From contig JACEEZ010022975.1 of the NCBI GenBank assembly GCA_016584305.1, positions 49,584 to 113,583 on the forward strand: DNA of 64,000 bases, read 5' to 3'. The position numbers were made by a program, and so were the translations under genes. Below are positions 48,045-61,639 of the stretch, piece after piece. The stretch's first letter is position 1. The number at the start of each line of letters is the position of its first letter. The notes beneath the pieces were generated by a model. That model ran no database searches. It was not told the origin of the DNA and saw only the letters and a program-made list of their open reading frames with translations. The DNA is from Chionoecetes opilio (lineage: Eukaryota > Arthropoda > Malacostraca > Decapoda > Majidae).

Positions 48045-48200
48045 AAAGATAGAGAGAGAAGTAAGAACTTGAAATTAACTCATGAAGCAGTTAAGGCAGC
48101 GAGATAAAAAAAAAGACATTTAATGAAGCAGTAATCCAGGAAATCATAAAGGAAATAACTAGTAAAACAGGAAAAAAAGGAAAATATGAAGAAAAAAAAT
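48045..48200. repeat. Inverted dispersed repeat, left copy
   Basis: The reverse complement matches 53995-54165: TTATTTCCTT.ATGATTTCCTG, GGATTACTGC.TCATTAAATG and TTCAAGTTCTTA..TCTCT are shared. The pair brackets the AT-rich and GC-rich block at 48.6-53.65 kb. Confidence 0.7.
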
Positions 48201-48559
48201 ATGAAATGCCCTGCTGTTTTCATTATTTAGAAAGAACAGGTTGAGAAGTTCCCCGTATCCTTCCTCTATCACTTTTTCCTTTTCCTCTTCCTCCTCCTCA
48301 ACCCAACCACCAACGTTTCATTTTCCCTAGGAAATAACCAGCAGATTTATGGAAATAATAAAAGTTATTTTTTCGTAAACTTGCCTCCAAGAGAAGTATG
48401 TTGTAAGATTGTTTAATAAAGCTTTTGTTGAGAGAATGTTTCTTGCTATTTTATCTCTTCCTTCTCTTTATTTGTTGTATGTTTATGTATTGTTAACATC
48501 ATTTAACCTGTTGTACTCAGATTTTACTATTATTTTGTTTTCTATTTTTCTTTTTTACT

Positions 48560-48970
48560 TTAGTCAAAATTTTATTTTTAACATTAGTAAAATAAAAAAT
48601 ATATAAAATATAATTATAAAATAATATATATATATATAAAGTTTATGTATGATATATTATTAATATAAAAATATTATATATATATAAAATAAAATTTTAT
48701 ATATATATATAAAAATATTTTATGATATAGTATATAATATAAATATAATATACAAAAAATGATATATATATATATAAGTAATTATATATATTATAAAATA
48801 AATATATACAAATAAAATTTAAATTTACATATTTTTGATATATTATATAATATATACTAAAAACATATATACTTATATAATAATATATATATAAAATATA
48901 TATATATATTATATATATATAATATATATTATATAAAATATATTATATATATAAATTTTAATTATATATT
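48560..48970. repeat. AT-rich (TATA-type) tract
   Basis: More than 90 percent A and T with irregular TATA repeats. Confidence 0.9.
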
Positions 48971-48989
48971 AGAGTGCCAAAAAAAAACG

Positions 48990-51650
48990 AAAGTTGGAGT
49001 TTGAAGGGCCCCTTAGGGAATACTGTGGGTAGTCAGAAAACAACGGTATAAAATTTTGGGCGCAATCAAAGTATATTTAAAGGTGGCGCAAGTCTTTTGA
49101 TTGTTCCCCTTAGACTCCGATAGGGACAAAAGGAAAGGCATCGTCTCTGGGGTGTTTTTGGAAATTTTAACCCTTTTTGAGACCCCCCAATCCAGTGGGG
49201 TGGCCCCCTCGCTCTTAAAAGCGAGTATTAGCCCCTCTAGGGGCGGGGGGTTTATCATGGTTCCCAAGCCACTATGTCTTCCCTTGGGGGGGAAAGGGGA
49301 AGCTTCGATGTTCCTGGCTGGTTTGTCAAACCCGGGCCCTCTCGACGCCTGCAAGAGGGAATTGGCGCTATCCTGTTCTTCCCCGTCAGGCTGAAGGGTT
49401 TAAAGGGAGGAACAGGCACCCCTCGCTCCCCCGTGTCGTGGGACGGTAGGTTGCGACGGCAAAGACGCCGCGACGAACCCCCGTGCATTCGGCCCACTCC
49501 CGGCCCCTTCGAGAGGAACGCCCTTCCGCTCCGACGGGGGGCGAGGAGGGCGCGGACCCCCGGCTTCCCCGAAACGCGCAAAAGCGTTGGACGAGGCGAG
49601 GGGGGCGCGGAGACGGTGATTGGGGGCGCTTCGGGGTTTCCTCGGGCCCTTTTTCCCGCTGCATTCGTTCCGCCAGCGCCCTTCTTCCGGCGGTTGGCAA
49701 GCGGGGTCGAAGAGAGCCATGGCGACCGGGGGCTCGCTCAGGTACCAGAAGTCCCGGGGGGAGAAGGTCTTCACGCACGCCTTGCCGATCCTCGGTCGTG
49801 GAAGTCGCGGAGGTGGGCGGCCAGTTTAAGTCATTCCCCGGCGCGAAGGCGGCCAGGGGCCCCTGAACCAGCGGGTCACGTAGACTCAGCGAGAAGAAGG
49901 TAAAGCGGCGGAGGTGGACAGCTCGCGCGGCAAAAGGAGCTCCCCCATTTGGGGCGGCGAACAGCGTAATCTTGGCGGATGGCAGCGCCATCCAGCGCGC
50001 GCGGTGCAGGGCCCCGGTCCCCGGAATTTTCACCTTGGGGACGTCGCCCTCGCCACCCAGCGGACGATGAAGGCTCCAGCTTTCCCCCTTTGTAGTCGCC
50101 CCGGGGGGGGCTGGGTTGAAAGCGGGGCCCATTCCGCAGAAGTGTGCCCGCTTTTTTCAGGAGGGTGGGCGGAGCCGTGGGGCGTTGGGGGCCCCGGATG
50201 GCTCGGGGTCGTAAAAAGCCAGGGTTCCTTGAATGGTTTGAAGACGCCGAGTCAGGCCCCCGACGACGGCCCTATGAAGAAGAGAACCCCTTCTCCCACC
50301 CCAGCTCGTGTACATGGTCCCGGGGGGGGAAGGTTTAGCAGACCCCGCCCAAGTTTCTGCCCCGGGCAGGGTGCGGACCGGCGAGGGGCTCCAGTGTTGG
50401 GGGGCGGTCATATCGAACGAATGCCCCACACGCTCTGCAAAAGCCCCCGCCGCGGGCGTTTCACCCAGGCGCTCGCCATCGCCTCTCCAGTCCCTTTTGC
50501 CGTTTGGGGAACGCCGATGAGTTTTTCTGGACGCCGTGCGGGGGGAAAAAGGATAGCCACCCCGACCCCACCCGCGACCGTGCAATCCGGCGGGGACTTC
50601 CCGTCCCAGTAAGGTTTTAAGAGGGCGTTCAGGACAAGGTTTTTTGATTTCCCCGCGGCCAGCTGGGACGGTAGTCGGCGCAAAACCCCCTGCCGGATGC
50701 CCGGCATTAGGTAGCCCCTGGGATTGTGCCAGGCCCGGCGGTGCCGCGAACATGGGGAGCGTTCGCCGTCACGCCGGTCCGGGGCGGGGGTCGCCCCGGG
50801 GAGAGCACACCGTGACCCCAGTTTCGCTGGGGAGGGGGCTTGCACCGGTCGGTTCATTTGGAGCAGGGCCCCCGCCGCGTCCCGGCGGACTCAACCGAGG
50901 AGGGGGAGGGGGGGGGGCGAGACCCGCGCGTTCGTCCAGCTGCGACGTGAGGTTTCTCGGATCCTTCTCTGCCCCCAAATGTATCCCGGCGCAAAACCGG
51001 CGCTCCAGCACCCTGTCAGCTCCCTGCAGATCCCTGGGCGACCCTTCTCGCGTTGCCCGCTAGGCCCTCGCGATCAGCCGGGATCGTATCAGGGTCATCG
51101 GTGGCTTGGGGCGAGCGAAGAGGGTAGAGGGCTTTTTGAAACTTCCTCCTTCGTTTGTTCGACGCTTTCCTTTCTCTTCACGAGGCCTTCCAGCCTTGAA
51201 CGACCCCCCCCCCTTTCGAAAAGGCGCTTTTGCCCTAGTGGGACCTCGCAGTCTCCCAGAAACCTTTTGCCCCCTTGGACCTTGATGGCGACGGTTTTTT
51301 TTTCCCCGTGTGGGAAATAGAAAGCCCCCTTTAGCACGGGCGCCCCGAGAGGGGGGGTTTGGGGTCCCAGGAGGGGTCGGGGTTTTTGGGTGTCCCCCCA
51401 GCCAAAAAAAGCGTAGCGGCGTAATGAGCCCTTCTGAAAAAGAAAGGGGTATTAAAAACCCAGCCCTTTTGATTCGGACAGGTATAAACAAGTACACATA
51501 GTACAGGTTTTTAATTTTACTTGCGCCCCCCCTCTAAATATAAACCCATTCGCTTTAAATTTTGCATGAGAGGGTTTTTTCCCTTTCTGCACAGTTTTCC
51601 CCCCCAAGATCCGGGGTTTAAAAAAAATAAATTTTAATTTTCCCATATGC
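48990..51650 (-). pseudogene. Transposase-like repetitive gene in a GC-rich block, broken
   Basis: The minus strand shows protein-like words through many frameshifts. In order they are NLVLNALLKPYWDGKSPPDC near 50600, EKLIGVPQTAKGTGEAMASA near 50500, a FDMTAP word near 50415, DHVHELGW near 50310, GDVPKVKIPGTGALHRARWM near 50000, DFWYLSEPPVAMALFDPACQ near 49730 and TGERGV near 49430. From memory this order resembles a high-copy uncharacterised family of decapods and other invertebrates. Its FDTT..NTG, CRHH and AERG words could represent an RNase H-fold DDE transposase with a C/H insertion; that functional reading is inference. GC content is far above both flanks. Base quality is poor and no complete frame exists. 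Confidence 0.45.
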
Positions 51651-51757
51651 GCTATTTGGGACCCCAAAATATAAATTTTAAAAATATTAAATAATATATA
51701 TTAAAATAATTATATAGATTTTATAACTATTAAATAATATTTTATATTTTATAATTA

Positions 51758-52455
51758 CTAGGCAAAGCCGCCCTCCGGGCGGACTTTTGGTAGCTCCGGG
51801 AGGGTACGCAGAGGAGGACTTTGGACTTTGGATGCGGAGGACTTTGGGGGTTCGGCCCACCACCGTGTTTTGGGGGGCCTTTTCGGCCCACCAAACACAG
51901 ACTTCCCGATAGCCCCCTTTTAGCTTTTTCCTGAAATCATGGATGTAGAAATTATTTTTAACGCCAACCCTTCACATCACCCCAACCCCCACTCACCCTT
52001 TCCCCTCACCCCCACCCCCTTTACCACCCATTACCCACCACCCCCCACCCTTTACTCACCCCCTTACCCATCACCCCCCACCCATCACCCCTCACCCCCC
52101 AACCCCCTCACCCCTACCATTCACTCACCCATACCCCTACCCCTTCACTCACCCCCCACCCCCCCACCATTCACTCACCCATAACCCCACACCCCTTTCC
52201 CCTCACCCCACCCATTCACTCACCCATTTCCCATCACCCTACATCAAGGTTTCCTCAATTCTCGCAACCCACTATTTTTTTCACAATCTCGCTAATAGGC
52301 TGCTGAAAAAAAAAAAAGGTGATCGGATCACCCTATAATTGGGCTTAAAACCTTCCCCTGGTCGACCCGGTTCCAAAACTGTGCCATATGAGGGGATTGC
52401 GTCACGGGGGGCGGAACCAGAGCGGACACACACACAGACACACTTTCGCTATATT
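51758..52455. repeat. Hairpin-headed dispersed repeat, copy 1
   Basis: It starts CTAGGCAAAGCCGCCCTCCG, where CCGCCC and GGGCGG pair around TCC. A C-rich tandem of CACCCATTACCC-type units follows, then GTGATCGGATCA, and the end ACACACTTTCGC..TATATTATTATAGAT. The same order occurs at 57389-57966. The class is not identified; the tail resembles those of some RTE-type or SINE repeats. Confidence 0.7.
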
Positions 52456-52761
52456 ATTATAGATATGTATATATATGTATATTTATATATAATATATATA
52501 ATATATATTAATATATATATATTATAGTATATAATATAACAGATTATATATGATATATATGATATAATGTATATTTATAACATACATTATTAATATAGTA
52601 TATATATATATAGATATGTATATATAGATATATATATAGTATATTGTATATATATACATGTATATATATAATATATATAGATATATATAATTATATATAT
52701 ATTTATATATATATATCTATATATATATATATGTATATATATGTATATTTATATATATATG

Positions 52762-52796
<35 letters not shown>

Positions 52797-52874
52797 TATA
52801 TATATATGTATATATATATATTATATATATATTATATCATATATATTATATAATTATATATTATATATATAATA

Positions 52875-52942
<68 letters not shown>

Positions 52943-53483
52943 GTTATATATTTAGTATATATTATATGTGAATATAATATATATATATAATATATAGATA
53001 TATATATTATATATAAATGAATATATATATAATATAGATATATATATGATATATAGATATATATGATATATATAGATATATATATAGTATTATTTATATA
53101 TTATATATAGTATATATATATATATGTATATAATAGGTATTAATTATTGTAATATACATATATATATATATATATATATATGATATATAATGATATAGAT
53201 ATTATATATATATGTATGTAATATATATGTATAAAATATAATATATAACTATATATATAATATATATGTATATATATATAGATATATATAGTATTATATA
53301 TGTATAGTATATATTATGTATATAATATGTATATATATATATAATATTAATATATATATATATATATGATATATAATATATGTATATATATGTATGTATA
53401 TGTATATGTAATATATATAATATATAAATATATATATGTATATATATATATGATATACATATATGTATGTATATATATAGGTA

Positions 53484-53522
<39 letters not shown>

Positions 53523-53650
53523 ATAATATATATATATTTTATATATAATATATATATATAATTATAATATACATATATATTTAAAAATATATATATATAT
53601 ATATATAAATATATATACATATAATTATGTTATATATATTTTTATATATG
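52456..53650. repeat. (TA)n-rich tract, about 1.2 kb
   Basis: Irregular TATA/TATG repeats explain the Ile/Tyr open frames on both strands. Confidence 0.95.
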
Positions 53651-54651
<1,001 letters not shown>

Positions 54652-54695
54652 AAATATATTTCCCTTTATTCATGTTTCTCTCTCATTCTTTCCAG

Positions 54696-54824
54696 TGACG
54701 AAGCTTGTGGGTGAAGGTCCTGTCGAGTTCACACACAGCCAGTACGTCGTCCACCTCCCTGAGAACACTCGTATCCTACCCTCCAGACCCCTCCTCCAGC
54801 TCTCCGTCAGACTCCACGCTGCAG
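54696..54824 (+). CDS. Possible coding exon, cadherin-like at best
   Basis: A strong acceptor (TTTCTCTCTCATTCTTTCCAG) precedes a 129 bp open segment that ends at GCAG|GTGATT. The length is a multiple of three and the phases at the two ends agree. The frame reads TKLVGEGPVEFTHSQYVVHL then PENTRILPSRPLLQLSVRLH. A Y-V-V-x-L-P-E-N word near the start of a domain recalls the beginning of cadherin repeats (Y..xVPEN), but no calcium-binding DxD motif is present in so short a piece. A second frame is also open. No neighbouring exon was found. Confidence 0.35.
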
Positions 54825-55509
54825 GTGATTCACGAGAACAAGGTGTATTACTGTAGGTGTAGGTGTCAGGGAGGCATATTCCCGTTTTCTGGAAGAGTAT
54901 GTGGCGCTTACTCTTGAACACCTCAGGTTAGGTTACGGATAGGTTAGGTTAGGTTATCATACTCGCATAGAGAACGGGAGTATGCGTCAGGGAGGGTGTG
55001 TGGGTTGAGGGGGGGGGGAGGTATACACATGGATGTGTGTGTAGGTATATTTTGTCATATTTTTGTGTGATTTTCTTTTTTTATAATTTTCTTTGTCTTT
55101 TTCTCTTTCTTTCTTTTTCTCTCTATCTCTTTCTCTACGTGCTCTACTGTGCCCCCATACATCTATCTACCTATCCATGTATCTGTCTATCTTTTTATCT
55201 ATTTATCATGCTCTAGCTGTACCGTATATATAGATAAATAATTAGACAAAAGCACATTTGCTCTTTCTCCTCCTCCACTTCATCCCACTTGTCGTTGACC
55301 TTACATACTTCTTCTTCCTCTTCGTCTCAGCTATCTCTTCTTCCTCCTCAAAATATTTGCCAGCCTTCTCCTCCTCCACCTCCTCCTTCTCTTCTTCCTC
55401 CTCCCCATAATCTGTTTCTTCTCATCATGTCACACCTGACATTTTGTGGCACTTAAAAGGAAGATAAAAGATAAAATAGAGAGTGCAGTAAAGAGAGACT
55501 AAGAGAGAG
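54825..55509. other. Unassigned stretch with short TTAGG runs
   Basis: GGTTAGGTTACGG..TTAGGTTAGG lies at 54926-54957. The rest is CT-rich with no gene. Confidence 0.5.
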
Positions 55510-55525
55510 AGAGAGAGAGAGAGGG

Positions 55526-55586
<61 letters not shown>
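55510..55586. repeat. (GA)n microsatellite
   Basis: A GA array with one AACGA interruption. Confidence 0.95.
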
Positions 55587-55590
<4 letters not shown>

Positions 55591-55599
55591 ACCATATAC

Positions 55600-56464
55600 A
55601 TAGAAATACATAGGAAGAACAGATACCTGGAAACCCTTTGGTCTATAACGAGGGTATCTATTTAAACTACATTATACTAACTAACAAACTATACAGTCAA
55701 ATAAACAAGCTACATGTAAAAGATCAAGAAACAGTTGGAAAAGGATACCATGCATCCAAAGAGGATAAGGGCATGGAAATTGCATAGTAAAGAATGAGAT
55801 AAATGGCTTATGCTAACTACTACTCCCACTAACACTAATTAATCCCGAGGATTTAATAAGACTACTCGCAGGACAATATCAAAACCCATCTATTTTGAAG
55901 TACGTGTCTATTCTGTTTATAAATGTATACGTTATTGTCCTGGCTTCGACAACATTAGCTGGTAATTTGTTCCATCGATTGACTACTCTGATATTGAGAT
56001 AATTCTTTCGAAGATCTGTGATGAAACGTTGTCCATTCAGTTTCAACCCGTTGTTTATTGTTGTCACTTGAAGAGAAAATTCAATTAGGTTATCTTGATT
56101 GATGACATCAAATCCTTTAAGGATCTTAACATTTTCATTCAAGTCCCCACGGATTTTACGATTCTTTAATTAAGGAAAACAAAATAAGCTTTAGCAACAT
56201 CTCATCATAAAATAAATTTCGCAAGAGTTGGAATCAGTTTGGTTGCTCTTCTTTGAACTGATTCCAATTTGACTTCATCTTTTACGAAACTAAGTTACCA
56301 GAATTGAACGGCATATATTGAGTGCGGCCTAACCAAAGACGTGTATAAGCGTGTCATTACTTTCAGAATGTTTAGTTCAAAGTTGCGTTTAATGCAGCCC
56401 AAGATCTTATCAGCCTTTCTACTAGTAGCTAAGCAATTCGTAATAGTTTTAAGATCATTACTAC
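55600..56464 (-). pseudogene. CR1-like LINE copy D, 3' end
   Basis: The minus strand encodes, from 56340 down, LKVMTRLYTSLVRPHS-like sequence and then an open 87-codon end: ENVKILKGFDVINQDN, LRKNYLNIRVVNRWNKLP and ARTITYTFINRIDTYF. This is the conserved C-terminus of a CR1-like LINE ORF. The 3' untranslated part (55600-55880) matches copies B and C. It is 5' truncated at about 56464, next to a GA array. This is the best-preserved 3' end of the family in the window. Confidence 0.8.
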
Positions 56465-56484
56465 ATGTAATGATGATGATGATG

Positions 56485-56525
<41 letters not shown>

Positions 56526-56673
56526 AGAGAGGGGAGAGGAGAGAGGGGGAGAGAGAGGAGAGGAGAGAGAGAGAAGGAGGAGAGAGGATGAGAGAGAGAG
56601 AGGAGGGGGAGAGAAGAGAGAGAGAGAGAGGGAGAGAGAGAGAGAGAGAGTGGGTGTGTGTGGTGTGGTGGTT

Positions 56674-56714
<41 letters not shown>

Positions 56715-57005
56715 GTGTGTGTTTTTGTGTGGGGTTGTGTTGTGTGTGTGTGTGTGTGGGTGGGGGTGTGTGTGTGTGTGTGTGTGTGTGTTTTTGTGTG
56801 TGTGTGTTGTGTGTGTGTGGGTGTGTGTGTGTGTGGGTGGGGTGGGGGTGTGGTGTGTGGGTGGTGTGTGTGTGTGTGTGTGTGTGTGTTGTGTGTGTGG
56901 GGTGTGTGGTGTTTTGTGTGTGTGTGTGTGGGGTGTGTGTGTGTGTGTGTGTGGTGTGTGGGTGTGTGGGGTGTTTTGTGTGGTGTGGTGTGTGCGCGCG
57001 CGCGT
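56485..57005. repeat. Compound (GA)n - (GT)n microsatellite
   Basis: GA repeats to about 56650 pass directly into GT repeats, then a short GCGC run. The AT-rich 57006-57388 holds no gene. Confidence 0.95.
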
Positions 57006-57388
57006 GTAGTGTTCAGGAATAATTATCCAAAGTTGATGAAATAAAAAAAAAACATTTTTGACTCATTGCCTTTTTATGGATTTCAGTAAATGATTTAACG
57101 AACGAATATAGAAGAAACGAAAATATGTAACGAGTAGATGAAAAAATATTTCAATAAATATATAAATATAATTATAATAAATGAAAGACACTTATAGAAA
57201 AAATATATATTGCAGGTATTGTATAGAAGGTAATATATATATATATATAAGAAGGTAATAAATTAGTGTTTCATACCATGGTGGAAAAAAATACATGCAC
57301 AGCAAACGAAAAAAAAAAGTTCTAAGAAAAATGCTTCTGTTGTATTAAAGTTATAAATATAGTAATAATATTGATTTATATATATATA

Positions 57389-57909
57389 CTAGCCGCAAAG
57401 CCGCCCTCCGGGCGGACTTTTTGGCTAGCTCCTGCGGAGGGCTATTGGTGGGCCTTCGGCCCACCACCTGTGTTTGGGGGGCCTTGGCCCACCAAAACAC
57501 AGACTCTCCAGATAGCCCCTTCTAGCTTTCCTGAAATCATGGATGTAGAAATGTATGTATTAAACGCCAACTATTCAAATCACCCCCAACCATTCACTCA
57601 CCCATTACCCATCACCCCCCATCTATTCCCTCACCCATCACCCCCCACCCATTCACTACCCATCACCCACACCCATTACCCCTCACCCCACCCATTCACT
57701 CACCCATTACCATCACCCCACATCAAGGCTTCCTCAATTCTCGCAACCCACTTTTTTTCACAATTCTCGCTAATAGGCTGATAAAAAAAAGATAAAAAAA
57801 AGTGATCGGATCATCTCATAAATGGGCTTAAAACCTTCCCCTGCTCGAGCCGGTTCCAAAACTGTGCCATATGAGGGGATTCCGCAAACAGGGGGGCGGC
57901 ACCTGGAGC

Positions 57910-57943
<34 letters not shown>

Positions 57944-57965
57944 CACACTTTCGCTTATATTATTA

Positions 57966-57966
<1 letters not shown>
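57389..57966. repeat. Hairpin-headed dispersed repeat, copy 2
   Basis: It is the cleaner copy of 51758-52455. CTAGCCGCAAAGCCGCCCTC opens it; CCGCCC-TCC-GGGCGG and GTGGGCC-TTC-GGCCCAC are two perfect hairpins. It shares ACTCACCCATTACC units, CATCAAGGCTTCCTCAATTC, GTGATCGGATCA and GTGCCATATGAGGGGATT with copy 1. It ends in (CA)n, CTTTCGCTTATATTATTATA. Confidence 0.75.
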
Positions 57967-58004
<38 letters not shown>

Positions 58005-58009
58005 TATAT

Positions 58010-58275
58010 ATAACGGTAGTCATGTGGATAGAGCGTTCGCCTGCCATTGTGTGGTTAGCAAGTTCGAATCCTCGCTCGCTCACGGGGATTTTTCACTGAC
58101 AAATTCGGGTGGTTACTCTTCCGCTTAAGCAAGGGGATGGGTGTGTGTGGTGTGAGGTCCCAGCATTACCCAAAGATCGGTCTTACAAGCTCCAAGCTCT
58201 TTCCGGGAGGGTAAAACTGGCGATCACGAGTCCAACTAGCGTGGACAAGACCGTGGGGGAATACACATCGCCACT
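58010..58275 (+). repeat. tRNA-derived SINE
   Basis: Box A-like GGTAGTCATGTGGATAGAGCG and box B-like AGTTCGAATCC lie about 45 bp apart. An unrelated body with AAGCTCCAAGCTCTTTCC follows. It belongs to another SINE family than those at 12.5, 22.9 and 41.7 kb. Confidence 0.6.
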
Positions 58276-58310
58276 AATTTATTACTAACGCAGGAAACAC
58301 AAACTCCCAC

Positions 58311-58312
<2 letters not shown>

Positions 58313-58366
<54 letters not shown>

Positions 58367-58407
58367 AGGAGAGAGAGAGAGAGAGAGGAGAGAGAAGATG
58401 AAAAGAT

Positions 58408-58438
<31 letters not shown>

Positions 58439-58508
58439 TATGACTATGAAAAGAATAGAAATCGTAGTTAAAGCAAAGCAGAGAGAGAGAGAGAGAGAGA
58501 GAGAAACA
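58313..58508. repeat. (GA)n microsatellites
   Basis: Two GA arrays are interrupted by an AT-rich 45 bp piece. Confidence 0.95.
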
Positions 58509-58519
58509 GAGAAGAGGTA

Positions 58520-59212
58520 CAGTCACTCATAAAAGTTGTGGGGGTCCGTGTGTGTATGGGTCACTGGGTCAGTGCAATCCCGACCCCTTTCTATACGGCG
58601 CGTCTGTTTAACGATGTAACGACGCACATACACATATACACGGCGGAACTGTGACTTGATGTAATACTGTAAGAAAGGATTATGTTTGTCAATCATATGT
58701 TATTCGGTAGTCATAAATATTCACTGTCGTATGCTAAGATATGAATGTTAAGAGACCTTTCGATGTCTAAGTTTTCATTAGGCAAGTGAGCAGTGACGAC
58801 GGTAGTGCAGGTCGAGATGCAGTCGAATTGTTTCGAGAATTTGCTTTGTATCTACATCAATAATGGTGTAAACCTTTAAGAGCTAAATGCACACAGTAGG
58901 TATCTAAAATAAATGTTGTTTAGCATAGCTTCGCCATATATGCACTCCATATATCCAATGAACACCACTTCTGAATAAAACATTCTAATTAGACCAAGAC
59001 TCGAAGCAATGAGCAGTCATTGCTTTGAGTCTTGGTCTACTTAGAATGTTATATTACCCATTAATCAGTGCATATGGGGATGTGCGTCGTTACATCGTTA
59101 AACAGACTCGCCGTATAGAAAGGGGTCGGGACTGCACAGGCCCACACACACACACGGACCCCCACGAACTTTTATGGCCATAAACTTTTATGGTCACTTT
59201 TATGAGTGAGTG
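58520..59212. mobile_element. 693 bp Tc1/mariner-type foldback MITE
   Basis: The ends CAGTCACTCATAAAAGT and (reverse complement) CACTCACTCATAAAAGT are each flanked by TA, the target used by Tc1/mariner elements. Inverted repeats extend about 110 bp inward and share GGGGGTCCGTGTGTG, CCCGACCCCTTTCTATACGG and CTGTTTAACGATGTAACGAC. A long central hairpin lies at 58979-59050. No transposase is encoded. Confidence 0.8.
58979..59050. other. 34 bp near-perfect hairpin
   Basis: Arms 58979-59012 and 59017-59050 pair with two mismatches around GCAG. ACCAAGACTC is at the core of the stem. Confidence 0.85.
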
Positions 59213-59305
59213 TACATATCGTAAGAGAGGTGGAGGAACAGATAGCAAAAATTAAGAAATATACTAGAACCCATTTGGCATAGAAGAAGGGAAGAGGCGG
59301 AATGG

Positions 59306-59309
<4 letters not shown>

Positions 59310-59397
<88 letters not shown>

Positions 59398-59440
59398 GGA
59401 GAGAGAGATGAGACGATGAGAGAGAGAGAGAGAGAGATGT
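59310..59440. repeat. (GA)n microsatellite
   Basis: A GA array with a GCCGGAG interruption. A short GT run lies at 59488-59535. Confidence 0.95.
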
Positions 59441-59652
59441 TTACAGTCCTGAAGTTGCGCAAGGAAATAACACATACTTTATTGTGTGTATATATGTGTG
59501 TGTATGTGAGCGCTTGTATGTGTGTGTGTGTGTGTCTGCATGAGTGAGTGTATGACTGTGTGTTTGTTCTTGATTAGAATTATATATTTTTTATACAACC
59601 TGAAAATCCAGTCGGTACATTGTAGTCATAATTTCCGAGAGAGGAGAAAAAG

Positions 59653-59796
<144 letters not shown>

Positions 59797-59902
59797 AAAA
59801 ATATATCTCCACCTATATCAACTTGTTATTTACCAAAATTGTACACAAACATTTCACAGCAAATGTTTATAGTGTTTATTCACTCTCGCTGTCAAGGCAG
59901 GC

Positions 59903-60746
59903 AATGGGACGCCACTTTAACAACAACAACTACAACAACAACCCCTACAACAACAACTACAATTACAACCCCTACAACAACAACAACAACAACAACCCCT
60001 ATAACAACAACTACAATAACAAACCCTACAACAACAACTACAATTACAACCCCTACAACAACAAATACAATTACAACCCCTACAACAACAACTACAACAA
60101 CAACCCCTATAACAACAACTACAATTACAACCCCTACAACAACAACTACAATTACAACCCCTACAACAACAACACCTATAACAACAACTACAATTACAAC
60201 CCCTACAACAACAACTACACTTACAACCCCTACAACAACAACTACAACAACAACCCCTACAACAACAACTACAATAACAACCCCTACAACAACAACTACA
60301 ATTACAACCCCTACAATTACAACCCCTACAACAACAACTACAATTACAACCCCTACAACAGCAACTACAATTACAACCCCTACAACAACAACTACAATTA
60401 CAACCCCTACAACAACAACTACAATTACAACCCCTACAACAACAACTACAATTACAACCCCTACAATTACAACCCCTACAACAACAACTACAATTACAAC
60501 CCCTACAACAACAACTATAATTACAACCCCTACAACAACAATTACAATTACAACCCCTACAACAACAACTACAATTACAACCCCTACAACAACAACTATA
60601 ATTACAACCCCTACAACGACAATCGTAAGTGCTGTCGTGACATGAAAAATAATGATAATAATAGAAATAATCGCAATAGTAATGACAAAGAATATCAACA
60701 ATTACAACTACTATTACTATTACAACTACTATTTGAATATGAATAG
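59903..60746 (+). repeat. 27 bp coding-like satellite (YNYNPYNNN)n
   Basis: Units of about 27 bp (TACAATTACAACCCCTACAA then CAACAAC) repeat from 59925 to about 60620. One plus-strand frame stays open for 307 codons from 59823 and reads Tyr-Asn-Pro repeats such as YNNNYNYNPY. A second plus frame reads Thr/Pro repeats, and two minus frames read Val/Gly or Cys/Arg repeats. Most unit lengths keep the frame (27, 18 and 9 bp steps), but the array lacks stops in most frames by composition, so this is weak evidence for a protein. No splice or promoter support is visible. Confidence 0.8.
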
Positions 60747-60779
60747 GTGAACAATCATAGTAATAACGGTAATAATAGC

Positions 60780-60831
60780 TATTGTAGTGGTAGTAGTAGT
60801 AGTAGTAGTTGTAGTAGTAGTAGTAGTAGTT

Positions 60832-60863
<32 letters not shown>

Positions 60864-60864
60864 T

Positions 60865-60906
<42 letters not shown>

Positions 60907-60910
60907 TAGT
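60780..60910. repeat. (TAG)n trinucleotide array
   Basis: TAG/GTA triplets with TTG interruptions, then AT-rich sequence to 61060. Confidence 0.9.
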
Positions 60911-61060
60911 AGCAGTAGTAATAGTAGTAACAATAATGATAGTGATAGTATTGATAAAAATAATAATACTGACAATTATAAAGACAGTAATAATGGTAAT
61001 ATTGATAAAAACATCATTAGATCATTAACTGAAGGGGATTAACCAATTGCATCATCATTA

Positions 61061-61222
<162 letters not shown>

Positions 61223-61639
61223 TGAAAAACTGAAACAGAAAATTATTTATTGCTCAGACTTTTGTTACGAAAGTATGGAGCATAGCTCTGTTAAGCACTT
61301 ACTTAAATACATCCGAAATGTAATTGACTAGAATACATATAAGTTTCTGTGTACATCTTTGTTCCTTTCGATCATCTGTAAATTTTTAATGTGACATTCA
61401 AAAATTATAGTAGTGAACAGAAAATTACTATTTTTGCTTTCCCAACCAACAGATAAATATTTTTATTAAGTATTTTCCAATTTTGGGGTGTGTGTGTGTT
61501 TTTGTTTAAGTGTGTGTGTGTGTTTTGGTGTGGGGTTTGCTAAGGTGTGTTTTGTGTGTGTGGGGTGTGTGGGGTGTGTGTGTGTGTGTGTGTGTGTGTG
61601 GGGTTTTGGGGGGTTGTGTGGTGTGTAGGGCCCCCCCCA

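Noticed and set aside
49250..51450. Ribosomal RNA gene, because of the high GC
   Set aside because: No conserved 18S or 28S words were found, whereas consistent protein-like words appear on the minus strand.
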